Shown here in pieces: positions 52,165 to 61,356 of a stretch of 64,000 bases of DNA (position 1 is its first letter; every line of letters starts with the position of its first letter). The notes below the pieces were generated by a model that saw only the letters and a program-made list of their open reading frames with translations, was not told where the DNA came from and searched no databases. The DNA is from Nitrincola sp048264025. Lineage in GTDB: Bacteria; Pseudomonadota; Gammaproteobacteria; Pseudomonadales; Balneatricaceae. Both the position numbers and the translations under genes were made by a program. The stretch covers positions 1 to 64,000 of the forward strand of contig NZ_JBLXDN010000002.1 in the NCBI RefSeq assembly GCF_048264025.1. Reading direction: 5' to 3'.

Positions 52165-52193
52165 TAAACAGATTTAGGTAAAACTGTTATGAT
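52165..52193 (+). promoter_or_regulatory. Likely promoter of the mpl operon
   Basis: TAAACA, 17-nt spacer, TATGAT (52188-52193), about 32 bp before the mpl GTG start. Four of six -35 and five of six -10 positions match the sigma-70 consensus. Confidence 0.5.
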
Positions 52194-52224
52194 CTGAGAC
52201 GTTTTTCTGAGGACGGATTTAAAG

Positions 52225-53595
52225 GTGCATATTCATATTCTTGGTATCTGCGGAACCTTCATGGGATCGCTGGCTATATTGGCGCGGGAAGCGGGTCATC
52301 GAGTGACCGGTTCGGATCAAAACGTCTATCCGCCCATGAGTACGCAATTAGAAACACAGGGCATTGAGTTGATTCAAGGCTATGATCCTGCCCAGTTACG
52401 ACCGGCTCCGGATCTGATTATTGTGGGTAATGCCATGTCTCGCGGTAATCCCTGTGTTGAGTACATGTTAGAACAGGGGCTACCTTATACCTCTGGTCCG
52501 CAGTGGTTGCATGACCATCTGCTGCCCGGGCGCTGGGTGTTGGCCGTTGCCGGAACACATGGTAAAACGACGACAGCGACCATGCTGGCCTGGATTCTGG
52601 ATCAGGCCGGTATGGCACCCGGGTTTCTGATTGGTGGTGTACCGCAAGGCTTTGACTGCTCTGCCAGGTTGGGTGAAACGCCATTTTTTGTGATCGAAGC
52701 CGATGAATACGATACCGCCTTTTTCGATAAGCGTTCCAAGTTTGTTCATTATCAACCGCGCACGCTGATTATGAATAACTTGGAATATGATCATGCTGAC
52801 ATTTTCCCGGATCTGGCGGCGATTCAGCGACAGTTCCATCACCTGAATCGCCTGGTGCCGGGTAAAGGGTTGTTGATACGCCCAGCTGGAGTGGCGGCAC
52901 TGGATGAAGTGGTCGAAATGGGCTGCTGGAGTGAACAACAACTCACTGGCTTGAACAGCCAGGCCGAGTGGTCAGCGCAGTTGCTGCAGCCGGATGGTAG
53001 TTGCTTCGCTGTGTACCATCAGGGAGAAAAACTGGGTGAAGTCAGTTGGTCGCTTAGCGGTGATCACAATGTCATGAATGGCTTGAATGCTCTGGTCGCC
53101 GCACGCCATGTTGGTGTGCTGCCGTCGCAGGCTATTCAGGCACTGAGCGCCTTTTCCGGCGTCAAGCGACGTATGGAGCTGTTGGGGCAGGTCGGTGGGG
53201 TGAGTGTGTACGATGATTTTGCTCACCATCCCACCGCCATTGCGACTACACTGGCAGGGCTGCGTGCCCAGATTGGTGACGCCCCCTTGGTAGCGGTAAT
53301 TGAACCGCGTTCCAATACCATGCGCCTGGGCTCACATAGTGACAGGTTGATGGCATCGACTCAGCAGGCTGATCAGGTTTTCTGGTATCAACCGCCGGCG
53401 ATGGACTGGTCCCTGGCGTCGCTTGCCGCTGCCTGTCCGGTGCCCTCGGAGGTCTATGGCGATATAGATCAATTGGTTAAGCGACTGGTGCAACAAGCTC
53501 GCCCAGGCATGCATCTGGTGATCATGTCCAATGGCGGCTTTGCGGGTATTCATACTAAACTTTTGACCGCTCTTAAGGAGCTGCCGAATGACTGA
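52225..53595 (+). CDS. mpl: UDP-MurNAc:L-Ala-gamma-D-Glu-meso-DAP ligase (Mpl)
   Basis: Murein recycling ligase, re-attaching recovered tripeptide to UDP-MurNAc, 456 aa. It has HILGICGTFMGSLA at the N-terminus, the ATP loop GTHGKTTTATM, EADEYDTAFFDKRSKF and the C-terminal YDDFAHHPTAI, all typical of Mpl over MurC. Start is GTG. It heads a five-gene unit in which each gene overlaps or nearly touches the next. Confidence 0.97.
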   Translation: MHIHILGICGTFMGSLAILAREAGHRVTGSDQNVYPPMSTQLETQGIELIQGYDPAQLRPAPDLIIVGNAMSRGNPCVEYMLEQGLPYTSGPQWLHDHLLPGRWVLAVAGTHGKTTTATMLAWILDQAGMAPGFLIGGVPQGFDCSARLGETPFFVIEADEYDTAFFDKRSKFVHYQPRTLIMNNLEYDHADIFPDLAAIQRQFHHLNRLVPGKGLLIRPAGVAALDEVVEMGCWSEQQLTGLNSQAEWSAQLLQPDGSCFAVYHQGEKLGEVSWSLSGDHNVMNGLNALVAARHVGVLPSQAIQALSAFSGVKRRMELLGQVGGVSVYDDFAHHPTAIATTLAGLRAQIGDAPLVAVIEPRSNTMRLGSHSDRLMASTQQADQVFWYQPPAMDWSLASLAAACPVPSEVYGDIDQLVKRLVQQARPGMHLVIMSNGGFAGIHTKLLTALKELPND

Positions 53596-54211
53596 TGCGT
53601 TTAAAGGGCGTGTGACGCTGGCTCTGACAGGTGCGTCGGGTGTGCAGTATGGTTTGCGCCTGCTGCAGTGCTTGTTGCAAGCTGACTATCAGGTGATGAT
53701 GATGGTTTCCAAAGCGGCCCAGGTGGTCGTGGCAACAGAAACCGATATTAATCTGCCGGGTACTCCGGACGCTCAACAAACCTTTTTGTCCGCACATTAT
53801 CAAGCGAAGCCTGATCAGTTGCGGGTATTTGGTCGCGAGCAGTGGCTGGCACCGGTGGCGTCAGGTTCTGGTGCTCCGTCAGCGATGGTGGTGTGTCCCT
53901 GCAGTACCGGCAGCCTGTCTGCTATAGCTACGGGTGCCAGTAATAATTTGATTGAACGTGCTGCTGATGTGGCGCTGAAAGAGCGTCGAAAATTGATTTT
54001 GGTACCACGCGAGGCACCCTATTCCACTGTTCATCTGGAACACATGCTCAAGCTTTCACAGCAAGGGGTTGTGATTCTGCCGGCTTCGCCCGGTTTTTAT
54101 CACCGACCAGACAGTGTCGAAGCCATGGTCGACTTTGTGGTGGCACGTATTCTTAATCAATTGGGTATCGAGCAGACGTTGCTGCCGCGCTGGGGAGAAA
54201 CATATTTATGA
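53588..54211 (+). CDS. ubiX: Flavin prenyltransferase UbiX
   Basis: Makes prenylated FMN, the cofactor of the UbiD decarboxylase in ubiquinone synthesis. The 207 aa include LTGASGVQYGLRLL near the start, PCSTGSLSAIATGASNNLIERAADV and PREAPYSTVHLEHMLKLS, all standard. The ATG overlaps the end of mpl by 8 bp and its stop overlaps tsaB by 4 bp. Confidence 0.97.
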   Translation: MTDAFKGRVTLALTGASGVQYGLRLLQCLLQADYQVMMMVSKAAQVVVATETDINLPGTPDAQQTFLSAHYQAKPDQLRVFGREQWLAPVASGSGAPSAMVVCPCSTGSLSAIATGASNNLIERAADVALKERRKLILVPREAPYSTVHLEHMLKLSQQGVVILPASPGFYHRPDSVEAMVDFVVARILNQLGIEQTLLPRWGETYL

Positions 54212-54894
54212 CACGAATACTGGCTTTGGATACCTCAACGGATGCCTGTTCTGTAGCCTTAATGGATGGGCAGTCGGTGCGTGAGGATTTTCGCATCGAG
54301 CCGCGTCGACATACCCACCTGTTGCTGCCGATGGTGGATGCAATGCTGGCTGATTCAGGCTTGCGTGTACAGGATCTGGATGCGATTGCCTTTGGGCGTG
54401 GGCCTGGTTCTTTTGCTGGTATTCGTATTGCTACAGGTGCGGCGCAAGGTTTGGCGCTAGCGGCTGATTTACCCCTGATTCCTGTTTCAACCCTAAGCGC
54501 ACTGGCGCTGGACGCAACAGATCGCTATCCAGAGGCTGTGGTTTTGGCGGCACTGGATGCACGCATGGATGAAGTGTATTGGTCGGTATGTGCGCGTAAC
54601 GGTGATGGTATTCAAGTGCTTCAAGCTGAGTCAGTGTCCTCTCCGGCAGCGGTGCGGCTGAATGAATTTGAGTCGGTGTTGGTCGCTGTGGGCAGTGGTT
54701 TGCGTTATGTGGAACAAATGCCTCCCGAAAGTATCAGACAATTCCAACAGGTGGATAGTGAGTGTTATCCCCATGCGGCCAGTATGTTGAAATTGGCGAT
54801 GATTGAACTGCAGGCTGGCGCTGTGATGGCACCAGAGGATGCGCAGCCTGTTTATCTCAGAGATCAAGTAGCCTGGAAGAAGAAGGATCAATAA
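54208..54894 (+). CDS. tsaB: tRNA threonylcarbamoyladenosine synthesis protein TsaB
   Basis: Partner and scaffold of TsaD in making t6A37 on ANN-decoding tRNAs, 228 aa. It has the ASKHA-fold start LALDTSTDACSVAL and FGRGPGSFAGIRIATGAAQGLALA. The C-terminus ends ..QPVYLRDQVAWK, the usual TsaB ending. Confidence 0.97.
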   Translation: MTRILALDTSTDACSVALMDGQSVREDFRIEPRRHTHLLLPMVDAMLADSGLRVQDLDAIAFGRGPGSFAGIRIATGAAQGLALAADLPLIPVSTLSALALDATDRYPEAVVLAALDARMDEVYWSVCARNGDGIQVLQAESVSSPAAVRLNEFESVLVAVGSGLRYVEQMPPESIRQFQQVDSECYPHAASMLKLAMIELQAGAVMAPEDAQPVYLRDQVAWKKKDQ

Positions 54895-55715
54895 TGCCTA
54901 TTAGTGAATGGATTCAAGTTGCTGTATTGGCTTTGATACAGGGCTTGTCTGAGTTTTTGCCAATTTCAAGTTCTGCGCACTTGATACTGCCTGCTCAACT
55001 GCTCAATTGGGAAGATCAAGGATTGGCATTTGATGTCGGTGTGCATTTGGGTACGCTCTGTGCGGTACTAGTGTACTTTCGCCATGATCTGACCCGGATG
55101 TTCTTTGCCTGGATAGCGTCTATCCGAGGGCATCAGAGTGCGGATGGGACGCTGAGCTGGTTGGTGGTTCTGGGTACGATTCCGGCGGTGATTGCTGGCT
55201 TCTTTTTTGTCAGCCTGATCGAAACCTGGGGACGTTCAATTCTGGTGATTGCAGCGACAACTTTGCTGTTTGCTGCGGTGATGGCGTGGGCTGATATGCA
55301 GCGCAAAGAACAGCGCGATATTGGCCATTTGAAAGTCAGAGATGCCATCTGGATAGGTTTGGCGCAGGCGATGGCGTTGATTCCTGGCACTTCACGTTCA
55401 GGTGCGACGATTACCGCTGCCTTGATACTTGGTTTTGATCGAGCTACAGCAGCACGCTTTTCATTTTTGCTCTCCATTCCGGTGACACTTGGTGCTTGTG
55501 TGATGATGGCGACCCGAATTACTTCGGGACAAAGTATTCTGCCACTGGAAATGCTGTTTGCTGGTGCGGTGATCGCTGGTATCAGTGCCTGGACATGTAT
55601 CCATCTGTTTCTGAAGTGGATAGCTCGTATTGGCATGATGCCTTTTGTAGTTTATAGAGTGGTACTTGGTGTTGTGTTGCTATTCATCTATTTCAACTTA
55701 CCGGAGCTGGCTTAG
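54894..55715 (+). CDS. uppP: Undecaprenyl-diphosphatase UppP (BacA)
   Basis: Integral membrane phosphatase that recycles the undecaprenyl carrier lipid for cell-wall synthesis, 273 aa with about eight membrane helices. The two active-site motifs are GLSEFLPISSSAHL and PGTSRSGATITAAL. Start ATG shares its first base with the tsaB stop. Confidence 0.98.
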   Translation: MPISEWIQVAVLALIQGLSEFLPISSSAHLILPAQLLNWEDQGLAFDVGVHLGTLCAVLVYFRHDLTRMFFAWIASIRGHQSADGTLSWLVVLGTIPAVIAGFFFVSLIETWGRSILVIAATTLLFAAVMAWADMQRKEQRDIGHLKVRDAIWIGLAQAMALIPGTSRSGATITAALILGFDRATAARFSFLLSIPVTLGACVMMATRITSGQSILPLEMLFAGAVIAGISAWTCIHLFLKWIARIGMMPFVVYRVVLGVVLLFIYFNLPELA

Positions 55716-55716
55716 G

Positions 55717-56520
55717 GTGCAATCAGAACAAGCCTTGCTGGCCTGTGGCTGGCAGGAGTCTGCTTTTGCTGCCAGAGCCGAGCTTCTGGCAGCTCAGCTT
55801 AAGGTGCCAGTGGTTCAGCTAGTGTCTTTGCAGGATCTGCCTTTTGCTTACTTGTTGCTCTGTGATGCGTCGGGCCTTGCATTGCAAATGTGTGGCAAAA
55901 AACCACCAGGGCCGGTACGGGCTGATTTTGTCAGTGGGGCTGTGGCTCATCGCCGTCAGTTCGGGGGCGGGCAGGGGCAAATGATTGCCAAAGCCTGTGG
56001 TCTCGCAAAAGGTATCCGACCGAGTGTGGCTGATGTCACTGCCGGTTTAGGGCGTGATGCGTTTGTGTTGGCAAGTCTTGGCTGTCAGGTGCAGCTGGTT
56101 GAACGTTCTGCGCTGGTGCATCTGTTGCTGGAAGACGGGCTGGTGCGTGCAGCTGAGCATTATGAGCTGAAAGAGATCATCTCACGCATGGCTTTAGTGC
56201 ATGCAGATGCCCTTGACTGGTTACAGCAACAGGCGTCTTTATCCGAGTCTATGCGCCCACAGGTTGTTTATCTGGATCCTATGTTTCCGCATCGGGATAA
56301 GACCGCACTAGTCAAGAAAGAGATGCTGTTGTTCAGGGATTTAGTCGGTGATGATGCCGATGCGGATGGGTTGCTGGAAGCCGCCTTGGCGGTGGCGCAA
56401 TGCCGTGTCGTGGTGAAACGCCCACGTAAAGCACCTTGTCTGTTGCAGCGTGAGCCTGCCTTTCGTCTGGAAGGGAAAAGCAGTCGCTACGATGTCTATA
56501 GTTTGAAAAAACTTTTCTGA
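55717..56520 (+). CDS. rsmJ: 16S rRNA (guanine-1516-N2)-methyltransferase
   Basis: SAM-dependent RNA methyltransferase (YhiQ family), 267 aa. GTG 55717, one base after the uppP stop and 10 nt after GGAG, is the best start; the in-frame extension into uppP is rejected. It has VADVTAGLGRDAFVLASLG (motif I), VYLDPMFPHRDKTALVKKEM (catalytic motif with DPMFP) and the C-terminal YDVYSLKKLF. Its stop is one base from the plsB stop on the other strand. Confidence 0.95.
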   Translation: MQSEQALLACGWQESAFAARAELLAAQLKVPVVQLVSLQDLPFAYLLLCDASGLALQMCGKKPPGPVRADFVSGAVAHRRQFGGGQGQMIAKACGLAKGIRPSVADVTAGLGRDAFVLASLGCQVQLVERSALVHLLLEDGLVRAAEHYELKEIISRMALVHADALDWLQQQASLSESMRPQVVYLDPMFPHRDKTALVKKEMLLFRDLVGDDADADGLLEAALAVAQCRVVVKRPRKAPCLLQREPAFRLEGKSSRYDVYSLKKLF

Positions 56521-56521
56521 A

Positions 56522-58786
56522 TCAAGCCCCTTTTAGCCAGTTATCTGCTTTGGTTACCAGACTGTCCGGTAGTAGTTTTTTACCCAGTCGTATCAGGCTG
56601 CTGAGCTGCTGAGCCGGTCTTAATTCATTCGGCTCTCCCAATATCAAGCCTTGACTGAGCAGCTGTGTCGTGATGTCTTCAAATACCCGTTGGTCGGCAT
56701 ACTCTGGTGCCGCATAGCCATATTCCTGATGCAAGTGCAGCGCCAGCTCACGGGTGGTTTCCATCAGCTCTGTCTCGGTGGTTTGCTGCAGTTGAACAAG
56801 CACTCGGATGAGTAAGTACTGACGTAACAGTACCGGCTCGGCCAAGCGTATCAGGTGTGCGCTCAGAGGAGGTGGCGCCTCATCTTCGATCGACATCAAC
56901 TGCTGTTGAATTAGATTTTCCCTGGCTTTACGGATCAGTAGCAGATCCTGATCCTGCTGCGGATCGGGTAAGCTCAGTTCTGCACGGATGTAAGGATAAA
57001 GTGCTCTGATCAAACGGGTTTGCGTGCTGGTACCAGATCGGCATAAGCGGCGCTGAAAAAGCAACACAAGGCCGGGTAAAATTAATTTGTGCATCAGCAT
57101 GTTACGGTAAAACGTGAGTTCAGCGGCCTGTTCGGGCGACAGGGAAACAGCATTCTGTCCTCGGGTGATCTGTTTGCGTTGAACGGCGGCTTTAATCCAG
57201 TCTCTAGGAAGGTTGTTTGGTAGGCTTGCACCATTCTGTTGAAGCAGTCTGCCGAGTTCCTCCAGCCGCATCAGCAGCTCGGCTTCACGCATTTGCTGCC
57301 CGGGTGCGGAAAGTAGCAGGCTGGCGATGAGTGATATTTGTGATGGCATAAACGCTGCGTTGATGCGTTCCATCACTTGTTGACCCAGGTGGTTGACCTG
57401 TTGATCCAGCGGGGTGTCAGGGTGTTGTTCAAGCTTGATTGGCTGCGCAAAGCTGATGCTGACTTCACCATAGCGCTGAAACAGAATGCGCAGTGATTTA
57501 AGCGTGCTCAGAAGGTTTTCTCGAACTTTACCTGCACCTGACAGCTCGCGCTGATAGCTGCGCCCCTCGACTAGTCGGTCGTAGCTGATGGAGACCGGAA
57601 TCAGTGCCATGGGGCGAGCAGTATCCTGTGACCAGGCTTCCAGGGTCATTTTTAATAGTCCGGTTTTGGGTGAAAGTAAGCGTCCGCTTCGGCTCCGGCC
57701 TCCTTCAATGAAATATTCTATGCTATGTCCGCGGTGCATCATCAGCATCATGTAGCGCCTGAACACAGTGGTGTAGAGCGGATCATCACGAAAGCGTCGG
57801 CGCATGAATATCGCGCCACCACGACGCAGTAAATTACCAATAAACGGCATGTCCAGATTGTCGCCCGCAACAACATGAGGCACCATCAGGCCATGACGGT
57901 AAAGCAACCAGGACAGCAGTATGTAGTCAAGATGGCTGCGGTGACAGGGCAGATAGACTAGGTTATGGGTCAGCGCCAGTTGTTGAATCTGTTCAGTTCC
58001 CTGAATATTAATGCGGCTGAACAGGCGGCCCAGCAAAAAACTGATCAGGCGATTGAGAACTCTGGCGGTGGGTGGGTTAAAGTCAGCCATGATTTTGCTG
58101 AGGACGTCAGCCAGTTGTCGTTCCATTTTCTGTGGCGAGATGCCCTGGCGCAAGGCGGCGTCGGTAATGGCCAAGCCAACGTCCGGTGCGTCAAGTACTT
58201 GTTGCATCAGGGTGCGGCGGTGTGACAGATCCGGACCAAGAATAGCCTGTCGACAGCGTTGAAAATGCGTTCGTAATACCCAGACTGCCCGTCGGGCGAC
58301 TTCAGTGTCACTGATACCGGGTTTAATCAAATCGTTCAGTACCAGCGGTTCATCAATACGGATCAGGGTAGAGCGGCCATTGAGCAAGAGTTTAAATAGG
58401 CGCAGCGCGCTGCCGCTACTGGCCCAGCTTTCAGATAGGGATGCACGGAGCATCGGTTTGTCGTTAGTCGGCATGTGGCCTGCTAGTACCATGATCGGTT
58501 GCAGGCGAATGTCACGGTCAGGCTCATTACGTTGCAAGGCTGCGAGGTTTTCGATCTGCTGACGAAGGGCTTCGGGATTCTGATTGTCGACAGCTGTGAG
58601 TTGCTCTGCACGGTAGTTACTGTGCAGTTTTCTGAAGCGGTTTTCCAGTATCAATCTGTCTGCTGTAAAGGGTTTCTCCAGTACGTAGATAGTATCTGGA
58701 TGCTGGCTCAAGGTGCCGCTGCCAGTTACCCTGTCACGGATTAATAACTTCAGTAGTAAGCGGTAGGCTGTGGTGCTGATTGTCAT
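56522..58786 (-). CDS. plsB: Glycerol-3-phosphate 1-O-acyltransferase PlsB
   Basis: Membrane enzyme for the first step of phospholipid synthesis, 754 aa (E. coli 807). The acyltransferase motif HX4D is His282-Asp287 (CHRSHLDYILLSW), motif II/III is FMRRRFRD with FIEGGRSRSGRLLSPKTG, and motif IV is PVSISYDRLVEG. ATG 58786 is preferred as it starts 7 bp after the slyX stop; a longer reading would overlap slyX. Confidence 0.96.
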   Translation of the reverse strand: MTISTTAYRLLLKLLIRDRVTGSGTLSQHPDTIYVLEKPFTADRLILENRFRKLHSNYRAEQLTAVDNQNPEALRQQIENLAALQRNEPDRDIRLQPIMVLAGHMPTNDKPMLRASLSESWASSGSALRLFKLLLNGRSTLIRIDEPLVLNDLIKPGISDTEVARRAVWVLRTHFQRCRQAILGPDLSHRRTLMQQVLDAPDVGLAITDAALRQGISPQKMERQLADVLSKIMADFNPPTARVLNRLISFLLGRLFSRINIQGTEQIQQLALTHNLVYLPCHRSHLDYILLSWLLYRHGLMVPHVVAGDNLDMPFIGNLLRRGGAIFMRRRFRDDPLYTTVFRRYMMLMMHRGHSIEYFIEGGRSRSGRLLSPKTGLLKMTLEAWSQDTARPMALIPVSISYDRLVEGRSYQRELSGAGKVRENLLSTLKSLRILFQRYGEVSISFAQPIKLEQHPDTPLDQQVNHLGQQVMERINAAFMPSQISLIASLLLSAPGQQMREAELLMRLEELGRLLQQNGASLPNNLPRDWIKAAVQRKQITRGQNAVSLSPEQAAELTFYRNMLMHKLILPGLVLLFQRRLCRSGTSTQTRLIRALYPYIRAELSLPDPQQDQDLLLIRKARENLIQQQLMSIEDEAPPPLSAHLIRLAEPVLLRQYLLIRVLVQLQQTTETELMETTRELALHLHQEYGYAAPEYADQRVFEDITTQLLSQGLILGEPNELRPAQQLSSLIRLGKKLLPDSLVTKADNWLKGA

Positions 58787-58793
58787 GTTGAAC

Positions 58794-59000
58794 TCAATAG
58801 TGCGGTGGTGGCTGGTTATCTTCACCCAGCGGATTGCCGTCACTGAGTTCTCTGATCCGTTGGCTGAGATGATGAATCATGCGTGACATTTTTTCCAGAT
58901 CCAGCTCTTGTCTTGCCAGTGCATTGCTGAGCTGATCAATGGCCTCTTCCTGAAAGGCGACACGAGCTTCCAGGTTGTGTAGCGGCGTTGAATCTGACAT
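58794..59000 (-). CDS. slyX: SlyX family protein
   Basis: A 68-aa coiled-coil protein: helices with heptads (LEARVAFQEEAIDQLSNALARQ) and the family ending QPPPHY. No biochemical role is established. It lies directly before plsB, likely co-transcribed. AGGAG is 6-10 nt upstream. Confidence 0.95.
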   Translation of the reverse strand: MSDSTPLHNLEARVAFQEEAIDQLSNALARQELDLEKMSRMIHHLSQRIRELSDGNPLGEDNQPPPHY

Positions 59001-59208
59001 GGTATGGCTCTCCTGTGTCAGGGATGGCTGGGCTAATATTGTACTAAGTCTGACATCTTATGTATAACGCATTGAAAAAAAGCGCAAAATAATATATATC
59101 TTGTTCGTTTGGCGGTTTAAGGAAGTTTTGTCAGAAAAGAGGGAATCTTGCCCTGACCGCTTGATGAATATAATTAATCTGTTGTGAAAAGTGAAAGAGA
59201 TAAGATAA

Positions 59209-59658
59209 ATGAGTGGTAATCAATTGATAAAAACGATCATTTTTGCTGTTATTGTCGCAGCCGGTGCCGGTCTTGCACAGGCGTATTCAGGTAATCTGTG
59301 GGTTGTTACTGCGGTTGCTTTTGTGTTGACACTGATTGCTGGCTTTGTACTGAGTGCATCTGTCAGTCTGGCGTCTGTTTCTCAATCTGCTCGTCCGGCC
59401 AATGCCCAGCTGGATGATGAGGAAGACGACTATATCAGTGAGAATGATGACCGTGAAGCAGGTAGTGTTAAGTGGTTTAATGTGTCTAAAGGCTTTGGTT
59501 TCATTACCCGTGAAAATGGTGATGATGTCTTCGTACATTTTAGAAATATCCGCGGACGGGGTCATCGTTCATTGAATGAAGGTCAGCGAGTGAGGTTCTA
59601 TGTGCGTCAAAGTGATAAGGGCCTGCAGGCTGAAGACGTATCCATTTTGCGTGACTGA
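59209..59658 (+). CDS. Membrane-anchored cold-shock-domain protein
   Basis: A 149-aa protein combining two N-terminal membrane helices (about 7-25 and 31-53), an acidic linker (DDEEDDYISENDD, about 69-81) and a C-terminal cold-shock domain (84-147). The domain keeps both RNA-binding motifs: RNP1 KGFGFI (94-99) and RNP2 VFVHF (107-111), with GSVKWFN at its start. By topology the cold-shock domain should be cytoplasmic and tethered to the membrane. TTGCCC-N15-TATAAT (59148-59174) is a possible promoter. A strong terminator follows. Confidence 0.88.
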   Translation: MSGNQLIKTIIFAVIVAAGAGLAQAYSGNLWVVTAVAFVLTLIAGFVLSASVSLASVSQSARPANAQLDDEEDDYISENDDREAGSVKWFNVSKGFGFITRENGDDVFVHFRNIRGRGHRSLNEGQRVRFYVRQSDKGLQAEDVSILRD

Positions 59659-59682
59659 TGTACCTGTACTCGCTTCGTAGTT

Positions 59683-59711
59683 AAAACGACCGCCCTTGAG
59701 GCGGTCGTTTT
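59683..59711. terminator. Bidirectional terminator
   Basis: AAAACGACCGCC-CTTGA-GGCGGTCGTTTT, a perfect 12-bp stem with A and T tracts on each side, so it can stop transcription from both the cold-shock gene and the convergent M48 gene. Confidence 0.93.
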
Positions 59712-59727
59712 GCTTGTTGCGGGCGAT

Positions 59728-60549
59728 TTAGGGTGCCGAGCAGCGGGGTTTTCGACCTTGGCGTAAGGCGGCTTCATAGGTTTGCAGAGCCGTTGGCATG
59801 GCATTCTGCAAAGTGCGAATGCGGGTGGCGTGCCCTGGATGGGTAGATAAAAACTCGACTGGGCTACCGCTGGCATTGGTGCGCATATTTTCCCATAGTG
59901 CGATGCTTTCACGTGGATCAAATCCGGCTTTGGCCATCAAATCCAGCCCGATCAGGTCGGCTTCGGTCTCATGTTGGCGGGAAAAAGGCAGTAAAATGCC
60001 CACTTGGGCCCCCAGTCCCAGTGCGGCCATAATGCGCTCGTCCGAACCATCTTGAGTCGCTAACGCCGCGCTGGCTAGTGACAGTCCCATTTGCGTGGCC
60101 AGCGTTGAGCTGGCACGTTCATTACCATGCCTAGCCTGAACGTGAGCAATTTCGTGGCCAATAACCGAGGCGAGTCTGGCAGGGGTGTCTGCTATCTTGA
60201 GCATGCCACGGTAGACGCCAATTTTCTGGCCAGGCAGGGCAAAGGCATTAGGGCTGTCATCGTCAAATACTACGACTTCCCAGTTACCAGGTGTGCCGCT
60301 GACAGCAAACAGCGAATTTGAAACACATTGCACATAGTTCTGTGTTGCTGGATGGCGATAAATTTTTTCCTCTTGCTTCATTTGCTGAAAGTTGGCCTGT
60401 CCGATGCTAGCCATCTGCTGCTCACTGAACATGGTGAATTGTGAGCGACCAGTGGGTGATGTTGTGCAGCCGCCTAACAGCAATAGCAACAAAAGTGTGA
60501 TGTAAAAATTGGCCTGACGATATAAGGCACGAGGGCGTGTTGCTGACAT
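59728..60549 (-). CDS. M48-family metallopeptidase lipoprotein
   Basis: Zinc protease, 273 aa, of the periplasmic LoiP/YcaL/BepA-like group without TPR repeats. Lipoprotein signal LLLLLGGC with Cys28 as the lipidated residue. Active site HExxH is His132-Glu133-His136 (GHEIAHV), third zinc ligand Glu196 (HETEADLIG). It is probably anchored to the outer membrane and involved in quality control. Start ATG with AGGACCTTCTT upstream (AAGGTC-like). Confidence 0.93.
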   Translation of the reverse strand: MSATRPRALYRQANFYITLLLLLLLGGCTTSPTGRSQFTMFSEQQMASIGQANFQQMKQEEKIYRHPATQNYVQCVSNSLFAVSGTPGNWEVVVFDDDSPNAFALPGQKIGVYRGMLKIADTPARLASVIGHEIAHVQARHGNERASSTLATQMGLSLASAALATQDGSDERIMAALGLGAQVGILLPFSRQHETEADLIGLDLMAKAGFDPRESIALWENMRTNASGSPVEFLSTHPGHATRIRTLQNAMPTALQTYEAALRQGRKPRCSAP

Positions 60550-60579
60550 AAGAAGGTCCTGCTCAGTATAAGAAGAAAT

Positions 60580-60588
60580 TGCTATAAT
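60580..60588 (+). promoter_or_regulatory. Extended -10 promoter of trpGDC
   Basis: TG-C-TATAAT (60580-60588) is a perfect extended -10. The -35 (TGCTCA at 60560) is weak, as allowed for this promoter class. The leader to the trpG start would be about 150 nt; I see no Trp-rich leader peptide and no terminator/antiterminator pair in it. Confidence 0.55.
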
Positions 60589-60743
60589 AAATTATCAATA
60601 AGTTAGCTGACTGTAACATGAACCAGCGGCTGTAAAAGTGGGTAAAGGGTTTCGGTGTTGCAGCATTTGCACTATTCTAGCGTGTTTGGGTGCAGGCAGC
60701 GCTGTATTCGGCGTTTTGTAGATGGTGGGCTGATGGTGCAAGC

Positions 60744-61340
60744 ATGCTGCTGGTGATTGATAATTATGACAGTTTTACCTGGAATCTGGTGCGCTATTTG
60801 CGTGAATTAGGTCAGGTAGTAGAGGTTGTGCGTAATGATAAAATTACCCTGGCCGGTATTGAAGATCGTTCACCTGATTACCTGTTGATTTCACCGGGTC
60901 CCTGTACACCAACTGAAGCCGGTATTTCAGTGGCGGCTATAGAGCACTTTGCTGGTCGGATACCAGTGCTGGGGGTTTGTCTTGGGCATCAGAGTATTGG
61001 TCAAGCCTTTGGTGGACGAGTAATACGGGCGCGGCAGGTGATGCATGGTAAAACGTCGTTTGTTTATCATGCCGGTCAAGGGATGTTTCGCGGGTTACCG
61101 AATCCATTCCAGGTTGCTCGTTACCATTCGTTGGTATTGGACCCGGATTGTCTGCCAGCGTGTCTGAAAGTGACCGCCTGGACGCAACATGATGACGGGC
61201 GGATTGATGAAATCATGGCAGTTAGACATAGCAATCTGGCTATTGAAGGGGTGCAGTTTCACCCGGAGGCCATTTTGACGCAGCAAGGGCACGCACTACT
61301 GGCTAATTTTTTGCAGCAGCCTGTTGCTGCTGTTTCCTGA
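60744..61340 (+). CDS. trpG: Anthranilate/aminodeoxychorismate synthase component II
   Basis: Glutamine amidotransferase subunit, 198 aa. The catalytic Cys79 is in GVCLGHQSIG, and the His-Glu pair is in GVQFHPEAILT. It serves TrpE and, in many relatives, also PabB. ATG 60744 gives MLLVIDNYDSFTWNLVRY; the longer in-frame TTG reading is not supported. trpE is not in the window. Confidence 0.96.
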   Translation: MLLVIDNYDSFTWNLVRYLRELGQVVEVVRNDKITLAGIEDRSPDYLLISPGPCTPTEAGISVAAIEHFAGRIPVLGVCLGHQSIGQAFGGRVIRARQVMHGKTSFVYHAGQGMFRGLPNPFQVARYHSLVLDPDCLPACLKVTAWTQHDDGRIDEIMAVRHSNLAIEGVQFHPEAILTQQGHALLANFLQQPVAAVS

Positions 61341-61356
61341 CAGGAGAGATTGAAGA

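Noticed and set aside
60595..60743. Possible trp attenuator in the trpG leader
   Set aside because: No leader peptide with tandem Trp codons and no terminator hairpin with a T-run were found; only a 5-codon frame without Trp.
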